64,000 nt of DNA from Wenjunlia tyrosinilytica (lineage in GTDB: Bacteria > Actinomycetota > Actinomycetes > Streptomycetales > Streptomycetaceae). A model generated the notes under the pieces. The model ran no database searches. It was not told the DNA's origin and saw only the letters and a list, made by a program, of their open reading frames with translations. Position 1 is the stretch's first letter; every line of letters starts with the position of its first letter. Below are positions 43,148 through 52,066 of the stretch, piece by piece. The DNA lies in the NCBI RefSeq assembly GCF_014646055.1, contig NZ_BMMS01000002.1:313770-377769 (forward strand), written 5' to 3'. A program made the position numbers and the translations under genes.

Positions 43148-44374
43148 GTGAGCACCGCGAAGGAGGACGTCGCGCACGAGCCCCTGCCGGCGGCCGCGGC
43201 CGATTCGGCCGAGCGGTCGGTGCCCCGCCCCCGCTCCGACGGCGGCCGGCCGCCGTGGATCCGCCTGGTCCGCCACGCGCTCGCCGCGCCCCTGATCGTC
43301 TACACCGTCACCGCCGTGCTCCAGCTCGTCGTACTGCACCTGATGATCGCCCCCGGCGACGAGGGGGTGCGCGGCAAGCTGCTGTCCTGGGACGGGCACT
43401 GGTACGTCGACGTGGCGCACCACGGCTACCCGCAGGGCTTCGAGTACAACGAGGACGGCAGCCTCAAGGGCAGCACCCTCGCGTTCTTCCCGCTCTACCC
43501 GGCGCTGGTGCGGCTGGCGCACGGGGTCACCGGGCTCGGCTACGAGACGGCGGCGCTGACCGTGTCCCGGCTGGCCGGGGCGGCCGCCGCGGTGGCCGTC
43601 TTCCATCTGGTGCTGCGGCTGCACGGGCGGCGGGCCGCGCTGGCGGCGACCTTGCTGGTGTGTGTGCAGCCCATGGCCGTCTCGATGTCCATGGCGTACA
43701 CCGAGGGGCTCTTCCTGGCGCTGGCCGCCGCCGCCTTGCTGGCCGCCCGGCGCGAGGCCTGGCTGACGGCGGGAGCGTGCGGGCTGCTGGCCGGGCTGAC
43801 CCGTTCCACGGCGGTGGCCGTCTCCGCCGCTCTGCTGGTCGCGGCGGGCTGGGCGATGTGGCAGCGGCGGGCGGTGATCCGGCGGGCGCTCGCGGGCTGT
43901 GCGCTGGGGTCGGCCGGGGTGCCGCTGTATCTGCTGTGGGTGGCGGGCCGGACCGGCCGCCTGGACGGATGGACCGCGATCCAGGAGGCCGGCTGGAACA
44001 CCCATTGGGACTGGGGCACCGGGACGCTCCGCTTCCTGGGGGATACGTTTCAGCGGTCGGACGGCTGGGTCGCCGTCAGCACCGCGCTCCTCCTGATCGC
44101 CACCGCCGTCGGCTGCGTCGTCGCCGCCATGGAGAGGACCTGGCCTCCGCTGGTCGTGTACGGCGTGCTCGTCTTCGTCCTCACCGTGGGGCAGACGAAC
44201 TACTACCACTCCAAGCCGCGCCTGCTCGTGCCCGCGCTGGTGGCGCTCGTCCCGCTCGCCGTGGCGCTGGCGAGGGCCAGGACCCGTACGGCGGTCCTGG
44301 TCGGCTCGGCGCTCGCGCTGTTCGGCACCTGGCACGGCGCCTACATGCTCACCGTCTGGCACTACGCGATCTGA
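43148..44374 (+). CDS. PIG-V/GT39-like membrane mannosyltransferase
   Basis: A 408-aa membrane protein with a disordered 40-residue N-terminus and about nine hydrophobic segments. Family landmarks are LLSWDGHWYVDVA (WDxxWY in the first external loop), TLAFFPLYPALVRL and YYHSKPRLLVPAL near the end, as in PIG-V-type dolichol/polyprenyl-phosphate-mannose enzymes. GTG start at 43148, 16 bases after the GT87 gene, so operon. Acceptor unknown; a lipoglycan or protein O-mannosylation role is possible. Confidence 0.8.
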   Translation: MSTAKEDVAHEPLPAAAADSAERSVPRPRSDGGRPPWIRLVRHALAAPLIVYTVTAVLQLVVLHLMIAPGDEGVRGKLLSWDGHWYVDVAHHGYPQGFEYNEDGSLKGSTLAFFPLYPALVRLAHGVTGLGYETAALTVSRLAGAAAAVAVFHLVLRLHGRRAALAATLLVCVQPMAVSMSMAYTEGLFLALAAAALLAARREAWLTAGACGLLAGLTRSTAVAVSAALLVAAGWAMWQRRAVIRRALAGCALGSAGVPLYLLWVAGRTGRLDGWTAIQEAGWNTHWDWGTGTLRFLGDTFQRSDGWVAVSTALLLIATAVGCVVAAMERTWPPLVVYGVLVFVLTVGQTNYYHSKPRLLVPALVALVPLAVALARARTRTAVLVGSALALFGTWHGAYMLTVWHYAI

Positions 44375-44438
44375 CGGCGCCGGGCCGACCGCGGTGGGCC
44401 GACCGCACCGGGCCGATGCACCCGGCCGCCCCACCCCG

Positions 44439-45584
44439 CTAGGCGAGCCGAGCGGCCTGTGCGGCTCTGGCGGCGGCGATGCGCTGCACCGCGGTGGGGT
44501 GGGTCCCGAAGAGCAGATGCAGGGGCTTCGGCGGATCGGGGTCGGAGACGTTCGCCACCGAGAGCCTGCGCTGCATGGCGATGAAATGCTCCGGATCGCG
44601 GGTGAGGTCGAGGGCATAGGCGTCCGCGCGCCGCTCGATCCGGCGGCTGACCGCGCAGCCCACGGGGCCCGCGACCGCGGCGAGCACGGAGGCCAGCGCC
44701 ACCAGCAGGAACGCCGAGCGGGGATCGGAGAACCGGTCCACCCCGGCCGCGTCCAGCAGCGGCTGCCACCGAACGGCCGCCGCCAGCGCGCAGACCCCGG
44801 CGGCGGCGCCGAGCGCGCCCATCAGCGTTCCGTGCAGGACGTCGCGGTGCTTGACGTGCCCGAGTTCATGGGCGACCACCAGCTCCACCTCGCGCGGCTC
44901 GGCCGTCGTCACCAGGGTGTCGAACACGACAATGCGGCGGGTGCCTCCGAAGCCGGAGACATAGGCGTTGAGAGCGGTGGTGCGGCGGGAGGCGTCGGCC
45001 ACGAGGACGTCGCGGACCCTGATCCGGTCGCGTTCGGCGAGGCCCAGCAGGGCGGAGCGCAACTCGCCCTCGGGCATCGGCGAGAAGCGGTTGAAGACGG
45101 GTTCGAGCACGAGCGGCGCCAGCCAGGACAGCACCACCGACAGCGCGGCCGCGGCGCCCGCCGCGGCGATCCACCAGGTGTCCGGCAGCGCCCGCACCAG
45201 CGCGTACAGCCCCAGGAGCGCGCCCGCCGCCAGCGGCAGCGAGATCAGCAGGCCGCGCAGCACATCCCCCCACCAGCCGCCCCAGCCCTGGGTGACCAGG
45301 CCGAACCGCTCGCGCACCACCCGCACGCGCGCGCCGAACGGCAGGCTCACCGCGCTGGTCAGCACCGTCAGCACGGCCGCCGCCCACAGCGCCTCGAGCC
45401 ACCAGGTGCCACCGACTACGCCCACGAGGTCCGCCCCGGCCGGGGTGAGGCCGAGCCCGAGGGCCAGCGCCAGTCCGGCCACCCGGCCCGCGAGGGCGGG
45501 CGGGGTCTGGGCGCGTCGCAGCGCTCGTCCGCGTTCGATCTCCTCGGCGGTGAAGTCCGCGGATTCCGCCAGTGCCTCGGTCAT
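44439..45584 (-). CDS. M48-family membrane zinc metallopeptidase (HtpX/Ste24-like)
   Basis: A 381-aa protein with about five membrane segments. The zinc motif VVAHELGHVKHRD (HExxH, about residues 237-249) is followed by the third ligand in RIERRADAYALDL (Glu, about 308-320). The N-terminal membrane block and the site between the segments match Ste24/CAAX-protease-like M48 peptidases. Its ATG at 45584 overlaps the stop of the upstream putative peptidase gene (ATGA), so two zinc-peptidase-like genes are coupled. Confidence 0.88.
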   Translation of the reverse strand: MTEALAESADFTAEEIERGRALRRAQTPPALAGRVAGLALALGLGLTPAGADLVGVVGGTWWLEALWAAAVLTVLTSAVSLPFGARVRVVRERFGLVTQGWGGWWGDVLRGLLISLPLAAGALLGLYALVRALPDTWWIAAAGAAAALSVVLSWLAPLVLEPVFNRFSPMPEGELRSALLGLAERDRIRVRDVLVADASRRTTALNAYVSGFGGTRRIVVFDTLVTTAEPREVELVVAHELGHVKHRDVLHGTLMGALGAAAGVCALAAAVRWQPLLDAAGVDRFSDPRSAFLLVALASVLAAVAGPVGCAVSRRIERRADAYALDLTRDPEHFIAMQRRLSVANVSDPDPPKPLHLLFGTHPTAVQRIAAARAAQAARLA

Positions 45585-46825
45585 GTCAGCTCCCGGACGA
45601 TCTCGGCCCGCCACTGCTTGGTGAACTGCTCGAGGCTCACGCCGAGAACAGCACGCATCACCGTGTCCACTCCGCCCTCGTCCTTCCGCCCGACCCTCTT
45701 GTACAGCTCCACGAGCCGGTCCCGACCGTACTCGTCGGCGATGAGCCGGCAGGCGAACCAGGCCATCTCGTACGACTGCGCCAGCGCCTGCCGGGTGGTG
45801 CCGAAGTCGACGTTGGAGGGCAGGCGGCCGGGCACCTTCCCCGCCCTGACGTCGGCCGTCAGCTCCGGCGCGATCTGCTCAGGGGTGCGGCCGGTGCCGA
45901 GGTAGCCCACCCAGTCCGCGGCCCCCTCCGACAGCCACAGCGGGGTCCGGGGCGTCGTGAAGGCGCGGGTGGCCACGTGCGTGGTCTCGTGGGCGATGAC
46001 GACCCTGCGGCCGAGGCGGGTGAGGACGCGGAACGCCTCCGGATTGACGATCACCCGGTCCGCCGGGGCCGCCGCCGAGCCGCCGGTCTCGCCGGTCGTG
46101 ACCGCGGCGATGCCCCGGTAGGTGGCGGGGGGAGCGCCGAGAAGCCGGGCCATCTGGCCGAGCGAACGCGGCACTTCGAGGACCACTCGGCCGCTCCACC
46201 GGCCCTTCCACACGCTGTTCACGGCCGGCACCGCGCGATCCGCGTCATCGGCGTAGCCGCGCAGCGTGCGCGGGTTGTCGAGTCCCAGCACCAGGCTCCG
46301 CTCCCCCCGCACGGTGTGCACCCGGCCGAAGTCCCACAGCTGCTGGACGCCCTCCCGCTCGGCGGTGATCCTCCAGCGGCCGTCACGCTGGGCGAGGGTC
46401 AGGTGCTCGGTGGAGGTGACCGGCTCCCTGTCGTAGCCCTTGATCCGGTAGCCGAGTCGCACATCGGCGCCGACCCGGCGGGCCGCGCGGGGCTGGAGCC
46501 GGTCCACCCGGTACTCCCAGGAGGCCAGCGGTACATCGGCCACATTGGCGAACCACGCTCGCTCGCGCGCCCGGAACGCCGCCGCCGCGGGGTCGACGGT
46601 GGCGAGGAACGCGCCCTCGTTCCGAGTGAGGACGGCGTGCGCGCGCTGCTGGAGAAGGCTCTCGACGGCCGCGTCGGGCGAGGGGGTGGATCCGGCGCCA
46701 CTGCGGTCGCCCAGCAGCAACGCCAGGATCAGGGCGAGGACGGTACCGAGGGCGACAAAGAGGAACCGCCTGGTCGCACGACCCCCTGGCCCGTTCTCCC
46801 CATGGCCGATCACACCGCGGATCAC
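45581..46825 (-). CDS. Membrane-anchored gluzincin-type peptidase-like protein
   Basis: A 414-aa protein with a single N-terminal membrane anchor (RFLFVALGTVLALILALLLG, about residues 20-39) and an extracytoplasmic domain. It carries VVIAHETTHVATRAF (HExxH, about 279-293) followed by LWLSEGAADWVGYLG, in which Glu downstream would be the third zinc ligand, as in gluzincin M1/M61-like peptidases. The GTG start at 46825 is the only reasonable one near the anchor. The gene is translationally coupled to the M48 gene. Proteolysis is predicted, not shown. Confidence 0.75.
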   Translation of the reverse strand: MIRGVIGHGENGPGGRATRRFLFVALGTVLALILALLLGDRSGAGSTPSPDAAVESLLQQRAHAVLTRNEGAFLATVDPAAAAFRARERAWFANVADVPLASWEYRVDRLQPRAARRVGADVRLGYRIKGYDREPVTSTEHLTLAQRDGRWRITAEREGVQQLWDFGRVHTVRGERSLVLGLDNPRTLRGYADDADRAVPAVNSVWKGRWSGRVVLEVPRSLGQMARLLGAPPATYRGIAAVTTGETGGSAAAPADRVIVNPEAFRVLTRLGRRVVIAHETTHVATRAFTTPRTPLWLSEGAADWVGYLGTGRTPEQIAPELTADVRAGKVPGRLPSNVDFGTTRQALAQSYEMAWFACRLIADEYGRDRLVELYKRVGRKDEGGVDTVMRAVLGVSLEQFTKQWRAEIVRELT

Positions 46826-46897
46826 ATGGCCGATACTAGGCCAGCGGCCTCCCGCACCCGTCGGGGATCACTTGCGGTCGGCCATGGAGCCCTCGCG

Positions 46898-48001
46898 TCA
46901 GACCCGGGTGACCGAGGCGATGGGCATCATGCCGACCGGGTCGTAGCGCACCTTCGCTCCCGGGTAGGGGGCGTGGATCACCCGTCCGTCGCCGACGTAC
47001 ATGGCGACATGGCTGGCGTCGCTGCGGTAGACGACCAGGTCGCCGGGGCGGGCCTGGGACAGGGGCACATGGCGGCCGGCGTTCATCTGTCCCTGGGAGG
47101 TGCGCGGCAGCGTCACCCCCGCCTGGCGGTACGCCCAGTAGGTCAGGCCCGAGCAGTCGAAGGCGTGCGGACCGGCGCTCGCCCAGCTGTACGGAGCGCC
47201 CAGCGCCCGCTGGACGGCCGCCGCGGCCGCCGCCGCCCGCCCGGAGGTAGCCATCAGCCCCGCGGGGAGCTCGCCCGGCCGGCCCCGTGAACGCGAGGCC
47301 CGCTCACCGAGGGCGCCGCCCGGACTCAGGGCCGCGCGGTCCTTGGCCGGCAGTGCCTCGAGCAGTTGCCGCGCCCGCGAGAGCCTGCCCTGGATCGAGC
47401 GCTTGTGGCGGGCGAGATCCAGGCGCAGATGCTCGAGTTCGTCGAGCTTGTGCCGGGCCTCGGTGCGCTGCTGGTGCAGGGAGCGCCGGACCTGCTCGGC
47501 CTGGTGCAGCTCACCCGCCTGGCGGGCGCCGATCCGCTCGAGGGTGGCCGCCCGTTCCAGGAACTCGTCCGGGCTCGAGGAGAGCATCAGCTGGACGGAG
47601 GGGTCGATGGCCCCACTGCGGTACTGGGCCCCGGCGAACGCCCCGAGGGTGCGGCGCATGCGGTTGAGCTGCGCCTGGCTGCGGGCCACCTGGTCCTGAA
47701 GGGTCTCCACCCGCCGTTGCAGCCCGGCCTGGCGCTCCTTGGTGCCGTTGAACTTCTCCGTTGCCGTCTCCGCCTGCTCGTAGAGCCGGTCGAGCTGCTT
47801 CTTCACCTCCCGGGCCTTCACCTCCTGGACCTGCACCTCCTGGACGCTCGCACTGGGGGCCGGCACGGGCGCGGGGGCGGCGGTGGCGGCACCGGCGCCG
47901 GTCAGCGCCGCCGCTGTGGCCGCGGCGGCTCCGGCGGCCGCCTTCGCGAGGGGGGTCACCCGCGCCGAGGGGGCCTGCGGGGAACGGCGGTGGGACGCCA
48001 C
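46898..48001 (-). CDS. NlpC/P60 peptidoglycan hydrolase with coiled coil
   Basis: A 367-aa secreted protein. After a signal sequence (about residues 20-42, AAAGAAAATAAALTGAGAAT) come a long coiled coil (about 55-210, RIPA/Rpf-type), a linker and the NlpC/P60 domain (about 250-367) with catalytic Cys in AFDCSGLTYWAY and His in ASHVAMYVGDG. It should cut stem-peptide bonds in peptidoglycan. GGAG precedes the GTG at 48001. It is a paralogue of the gene at 48441, both starting V-ASHRR. No riboswitch is visible upstream of this copy, unlike its neighbour. Confidence 0.9.
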   Translation of the reverse strand: MASHRRSPQAPSARVTPLAKAAAGAAAATAAALTGAGAATAAPAPVPAPSASVQEVQVQEVKAREVKKQLDRLYEQAETATEKFNGTKERQAGLQRRVETLQDQVARSQAQLNRMRRTLGAFAGAQYRSGAIDPSVQLMLSSSPDEFLERAATLERIGARQAGELHQAEQVRRSLHQQRTEARHKLDELEHLRLDLARHKRSIQGRLSRARQLLEALPAKDRAALSPGGALGERASRSRGRPGELPAGLMATSGRAAAAAAAVQRALGAPYSWASAGPHAFDCSGLTYWAYRQAGVTLPRTSQGQMNAGRHVPLSQARPGDLVVYRSDASHVAMYVGDGRVIHAPYPGAKVRYDPVGMMPIASVTRV

Positions 48002-48390
48002 TTAAGGCGAACTCCTTCATCCGTGCAGCCGCCCTCGGTGGTCCGCTCCGCACGCTCCGAAATGCGCGGTCCGGACCTCCGACCCCGGCGATGTGCCCCC
48101 GTGACGCACCCAGGGCCAGGACTCGGCGGTACCTCCGCGCTGTCACTCCGGGTGAGCGACCGGACGCGCGGAGCTGCGGGGCAGACACTAGCCATGCGCC
48201 GCCGCGCGTCACAAAGCACCACGGCCGGGGATTCTCCCGCGCCGCGGTGGGAGCGCAGGTCACCGGTGGTGCGGCGGCAACACGGCAATGCGGTGTTCGC
48301 TCGGACGGGTGCGCACGAACCGGGCAACGGGGACTCCCGCACCCGGCGGCGCGCCGCCGCGCCCCGGCCGTGGACCGTCCCGGACACGGC

Positions 48391-48420
48391 GAAGGCCCCG
48401 CCGGGGGAAGCGGGGCCTTC
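48391..48420 (-). terminator. Terminator of the riboswitch-controlled NlpC/P60 gene
   Basis: Perfect 11-bp arms GAAGGCCCCGC and GCGGGGCCTTC (48391-48401, 48410-48420) around an 8-base loop, 20 bases after the stop. The rest of the 48002-48440 interval holds only the upstream region of the next NlpC/P60 gene; no other gene is seen. Confidence 0.8.
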
Positions 48421-48440
48421 GAACGTGCTGTGCCGGAGCG

Positions 48441-49463
48441 TCAGATGCGGACCGCGAACTGCGGGGCCATGTAGCTGGCCTGCTCGTAGCGGACCGACGC
48501 ACCGGGCTTCGGGGCGTGCAGGACCTTGCCGCCGCCGGCGTACAGGCCCACGTGGTGGAAGTCGCCGTACATGATGACCAGGTCGCCGGGCTTGGCCTGG
48601 CTCAGCGGGATGCGGGTGCCCGCGTTGGCCTGGGCCTGCGAGGTGCGGGGTATGGAGATCCCGGCCTGCTTGTAGGCCCACGAGGTCAGGCCCGAGCAGT
48701 CGAAGGAGTTCTCGCCGGTCGCGCCCCACACGTAGGGGGAGCCGATCTTGCTCTGGGCCGCGGCGTACGCGGCGGCGGCACGGCCGGAGGCGGGAACCCC
48801 GTGGCCCATCGGCGGGCGGGTCTCCTCGCCGCGGGAGGCACGGGGGGACTCGACCGCGGCGCGCTCCTTGGCGGTCAGCGTGTTCAGCAGCGCCTGGGCC
48901 TTCTTCAGCTTGCCCTGGATCGACTGCTTGTTGGCCGCGAGGTCCTTGCGGGTCTTCTCGAGGTCGCGGAGCTTGGAGGAGGCCTCCTGGCGCTGCTGGT
49001 CCAGATCGCGCTTCTGCTTCTGGATCTGCTTGATCGCCTCGGCCTGCTTGGCGCTCACCTGGTCGAGGGCGGAGGCCTTGTCCAGGTAGTCGTCCGGGTC
49101 GGCGGAGAGGAACAGCTGCACGCTCGGGTCGATACCGCCGTTGCGGTACTGCGAACTGGCGATGGAGCCGAGGCCGCCCAGAAGCTTGTTCAGGTGCGAC
49201 TGCTCGCGGGCCACCTTGTCCTGCAGGTTGTCGACCTGCTTCTGGAGCTTGCCCTGCTTCTCCTTCGCGCCGTTGTACTTCTCGGTCGCGATCTCGGCGT
49301 CGTGGTAGAGCTTGTCGACCTTCTCCTTGACCTCGGACTTCGAGGGGGTCGACGGAGCGGCGTGGGCGGCCTGGCCCGACACGACGACGGCTGCTGCGGC
49401 GGCGGTGGTCAGAACCGCGACGCGGGCCCTACTGGCCTGCTTGGGACGACGGTGGGACGCCAC
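48441..49463 (-). CDS. NlpC/P60 peptidoglycan hydrolase under c-di-AMP riboswitch
   Basis: A 340-aa secreted protein: signal peptide (VAVLTTAAAAAVVVSGQAAHA, about residues 15-35), coiled coil (about 45-205), and an NlpC/P60 domain (about 225-340) with catalytic Cys in SFDCSGLTSWAY, His in FHHVGLYAGGG and a third polar residue downstream. The GTG at 49463 is chosen because GGAG lies 8 bases before it and the paralogue begins the same way; the longer frame to 49544 would translate into the riboswitch. Cell-wall hydrolases are a main target of the ydaO riboswitch in Streptomyces. Confidence 0.92.
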   Translation of the reverse strand: MASHRRPKQASRARVAVLTTAAAAAVVVSGQAAHAAPSTPSKSEVKEKVDKLYHDAEIATEKYNGAKEKQGKLQKQVDNLQDKVAREQSHLNKLLGGLGSIASSQYRNGGIDPSVQLFLSADPDDYLDKASALDQVSAKQAEAIKQIQKQKRDLDQQRQEASSKLRDLEKTRKDLAANKQSIQGKLKKAQALLNTLTAKERAAVESPRASRGEETRPPMGHGVPASGRAAAAYAAAQSKIGSPYVWGATGENSFDCSGLTSWAYKQAGISIPRTSQAQANAGTRIPLSQAKPGDLVIMYGDFHHVGLYAGGGKVLHAPKPGASVRYEQASYMAPQFAVRI

Positions 49464-49485
49464 GAAGGCGAGCTCCTTCTTCCTA

Positions 49486-49665
49486 CGGCCGCCTACCGGG
49501 TGAGCTGACGGGTTCGGACCGGAAGCTGCCCTACGACGCGTCACCGGCCCTCGCGGACCGGCCCTCGCGCCGATTCACCCCGGAAGGGACCATCCCGCCC
49601 AATGAGCAGGCAAGGACGGATGGTTCCCCGGCTCCGTGCGACGACGTCCCCCCGTCGGCGCAGCG
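49486..49665 (-). promoter_or_regulatory. c-di-AMP riboswitch (ydaO/yuaA motif)
   Basis: On the minus strand the conserved blocks appear in order: GAGCCGGGGAACC (49634-49622), GGGGTGAATC (49581-49572) and GAACCCGTCAGCTCACC (49515-49499), followed by GGTAGGC closing the aptamer about 25 bases before the NlpC/P60 start. These match the ydaO consensus that binds cyclic di-AMP. High c-di-AMP typically switches expression off. The outer boundaries are approximate. The remaining upstream stretch to 50092 is AT-richer and probably holds the promoter; no gene is seen there. Confidence 0.9.
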
Positions 49666-50092
49666 GACTCGGCGGTACCCCCGCTGCCATCCTGGTTGGA
49701 TGAACGACCGCGCGAAGGTTCGAGGCATGACCTTAGTGACCTACTCGTGATCGCTTCAAATCCCCTGGGAGAAAAAGTCTCCCGGAGTAGGAATTCTTTT
49801 GGGTGTTGGCACGGCCCGTAATCAAATTTTGACGCTGCGTCGGGCGCAATCGCCCATCTCGGACATGCTGTGTCGCAGGTCACACGCACGCACCTGACTC
49901 AAACCTCCGGGGTCAACATCATCCTCAATCGGACATACAGCACAGGGTTCCTGAAAAGCCGTGAGTATTCCCAATAGATCGTGAACAGGTTTTTCGGCCA
50001 TCAGTAATTACTTGAATCGCCCACGGAAATGGGCTCGCGAGTTCTCGGAGCCGGCCGCTTCGGACTCGCTCCACCGCCGGGGCGGCCCGCGG

Positions 50093-51559
50093 TCACCCCC
50101 GGGTGAGCCGCTTCAGCAGGAGCGTGGAGGCGACCGGACGCGCGCCCGCCCTGCGCACACCGTCGGCCACCTCGCGGTCCGCGGAGACGACCACCACGGG
50201 CCTGCCCGGGGGCTCCGCGCGGACCAGACGGCGGATCAGCTCGTCGGCCGTCTCCCCGGCCTTGCTGAACAGCACCCGCACACCGCGCGGTGGGGCCAGC
50301 AGGACCGGCGCCTCCAGGTCCGCGCCGTCGAAGACGCAGGTGACCTCGGCGCCGCTCTGCGCCGCCAGCGCCGCGAGCCCGCCCAGCAGCCGAAGCCGCT
50401 GCTTCTCCAGCGGCATCGTCGGATAGCCGGTCTTGGTCACGTTGTAGCCGTCCACCACCAGATGCGCCTGAGGCAGCGCCAGCAGCTGGTCCAGCAGCGC
50501 CGGGTCGTCCTCGGACAGCGCCCGGTGGGCGATGTCCTTCGGGGTCATCTGGCCGGGGGTGACCGCGTCCACCGTGTCCGCCGGGCGCTCGGTCGTCGGC
50601 GGCAGCGCCAATTCCCTGCGCAGCCCCTGCGCCGCGTCGAGCACCGTGTCCAGCAGGAGCCGCAGCCGCATGTCCTCGACGCTGCGCCCCTCGCGCGCCG
50701 CCCGGCGGCTCGCCTCCAGCGCGGACTCCACCTCGGACAGCCGGGTGCGCAGCCGGCGGGCCTCGCTGTCGGCCGCCGTGCGCTCCAGCGCCGCCGCGGA
50801 CCGTGCGGCGTCCAGCTCCGCCGCGGCCTTGCGCACGGCCGCCTCACCGCGCTTGACGTCGCTCACCGCGCTGCGCAGCTTGCGCTGGAGCGACTCGTTC
50901 TCCTTGCGGACGGCCTCGAGGTCGGCGCGGGCCCGGTCGGTGTCGGCGCGGGTCGAGGCCCGCAGCGCCGCCAGTTCCTCCCGGACCTGCTCCAGCTCCC
51001 GGGCGACCTCCTCATTGGCCCGCTCGGACTGGGCGCGCTCCGCCTCGTCCCCCGCGGCCGCCACCTGCTTGGTCCAGCCGGGCGGGCGCAGCAGATAGGC
51101 GGCGGCGGCCACGTCCAGCGGATCGGCGGCGGCGGGAACGGTCCCGGCGTCCAGCGCCTCCGCGAGGTCCGGCTGGGCCTGCCGCAGCCGGGCCGCCATG
51201 CGCTGGCGGAAGACCGGGTCGCTCTCCAGGGCGGCGGCCAGCGCCGTCGCGGCGAACTTCGCCCGGCGCGCGGGGGTGAACCGGGCGTACTGGCGCAGCT
51301 GGGCGGGCAGCTCGGCGAAGGTGAGGTTTCCGAACGCCTCGGCCGCTATGCCGACGACACGGCGGCGCACTCCTTCGGGCAGCGGCCGGTCCAGGACCTC
51401 GGGTGGCTCGGCGGGGTCCGACTCGCGCCTCGGCTCCGGCTCCGCCTCGGGCACGCAGGCGCGCAGGGCCGCGTCCGCGAGGCTGTCCCCCGCGCCGAGG
51501 CCGTGGGCGGAACCGTTCTGCTGTTCCGCCCGCCCGTGCTCGCCCGTACGCTCCACCAC
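50093..51559 (-). CDS. NYN-domain (YacP/PIN-like) RNA-associated protein
   Basis: A 488-aa protein. After a Gly/Glu-rich N-terminus comes a helical region, then a coiled coil (about residues 185-320, with LEQVREELAALRAS and RKENESLQRKLR), and a C-terminal YacP-type NYN domain (about 365-485): LVVDGYNVTKTGY with the first catalytic Asp, CVFDGAD, and VVSADREVADG. PIN-like NYN nucleases act on RNA. The GTG at 51559 follows GGAG at 8 bases; the longer frame to 51754 is unlikely. Confidence 0.82.
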   Translation of the reverse strand: MVERTGEHGRAEQQNGSAHGLGAGDSLADAALRACVPEAEPEPRRESDPAEPPEVLDRPLPEGVRRRVVGIAAEAFGNLTFAELPAQLRQYARFTPARRAKFAATALAAALESDPVFRQRMAARLRQAQPDLAEALDAGTVPAAADPLDVAAAAYLLRPPGWTKQVAAAGDEAERAQSERANEEVARELEQVREELAALRASTRADTDRARADLEAVRKENESLQRKLRSAVSDVKRGEAAVRKAAAELDAARSAAALERTAADSEARRLRTRLSEVESALEASRRAAREGRSVEDMRLRLLLDTVLDAAQGLRRELALPPTTERPADTVDAVTPGQMTPKDIAHRALSEDDPALLDQLLALPQAHLVVDGYNVTKTGYPTMPLEKQRLRLLGGLAALAAQSGAEVTCVFDGADLEAPVLLAPPRGVRVLFSKAGETADELIRRLVRAEPPGRPVVVVSADREVADGVRRAGARPVASTLLLKRLTRG

Positions 51560-51663
51560 GTCCGTTGCTCCGATCGCCCGGTTTCGGCGCCTCCCCGTGC
51601 GTCGCCCGCCGTCACTACTCCATTGTCTCCCGCACCCCCCGGGTGCGCGGTCAACCGCGACCG

Positions 51664-51930
51664 TCAGCCCCGCTCGTTCCCCTCGTCGTTGCCCGCTCCG
51701 GTGGCGGGGCGGTCGACCAGCTCGATCTGGTCCACCGCGTTGCACCAGCGGCACCGCACGGACTCGAGCGTCTCGCTGAGCACCTCACGCTCCTCGACCT
51801 TCGGCTCCCCGGCGAGGTCGAGGTGGACGTACTCGACGACCTTGCTGGACCGGGTGACGTCGAACCGCGTGAGATTGCCGCACAGTGTGCAGCGCCACCG
51901 CGTGTCGGCCGTGGGCACGGGGACGGGCAT
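51664..51930 (-). CDS. Small zinc-ribbon protein
   Basis: An 88-aa protein starting MPVPVPTADTRWRCTLCGN. Two CxxC pairs (CTLC near residues 14-17, CRWC near 63-66) form a zinc ribbon. Between them is a beta-rich segment (DVTRSSKVVEYVHLDLAGE). GAGG lies 8 bases before ATG 51930; longer readings overlap the rhomboid promoter. Conserved in Streptomyces as I recall. Function unknown, possibly nucleic-acid or protein binding. Confidence 0.78.
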   Translation of the reverse strand: MPVPVPTADTRWRCTLCGNLTRFDVTRSSKVVEYVHLDLAGEPKVEEREVLSETLESVRCRWCNAVDQIELVDRPATGAGNDEGNERG

Positions 51931-52066
51931 GAAGGTGACCTCATTCTCGTAAATCTCGAAGTCGCGCCCTGTGCTGGCGCTGCGGGCAACCCTACGGCCT
52001 GCGGCCCTCCTCGCGGTGCGCCTGGTGAGCAATGCCCGATACGCCCCGGTAGGCAATGATCGACTC

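Noticed and set aside
48002..48390. A second c-di-AMP riboswitch upstream of the NlpC/P60 gene at 46898
   Set aside because: The GGGGTGAATC and GAACCCGTCAGC blocks are absent on the minus strand of this stretch.
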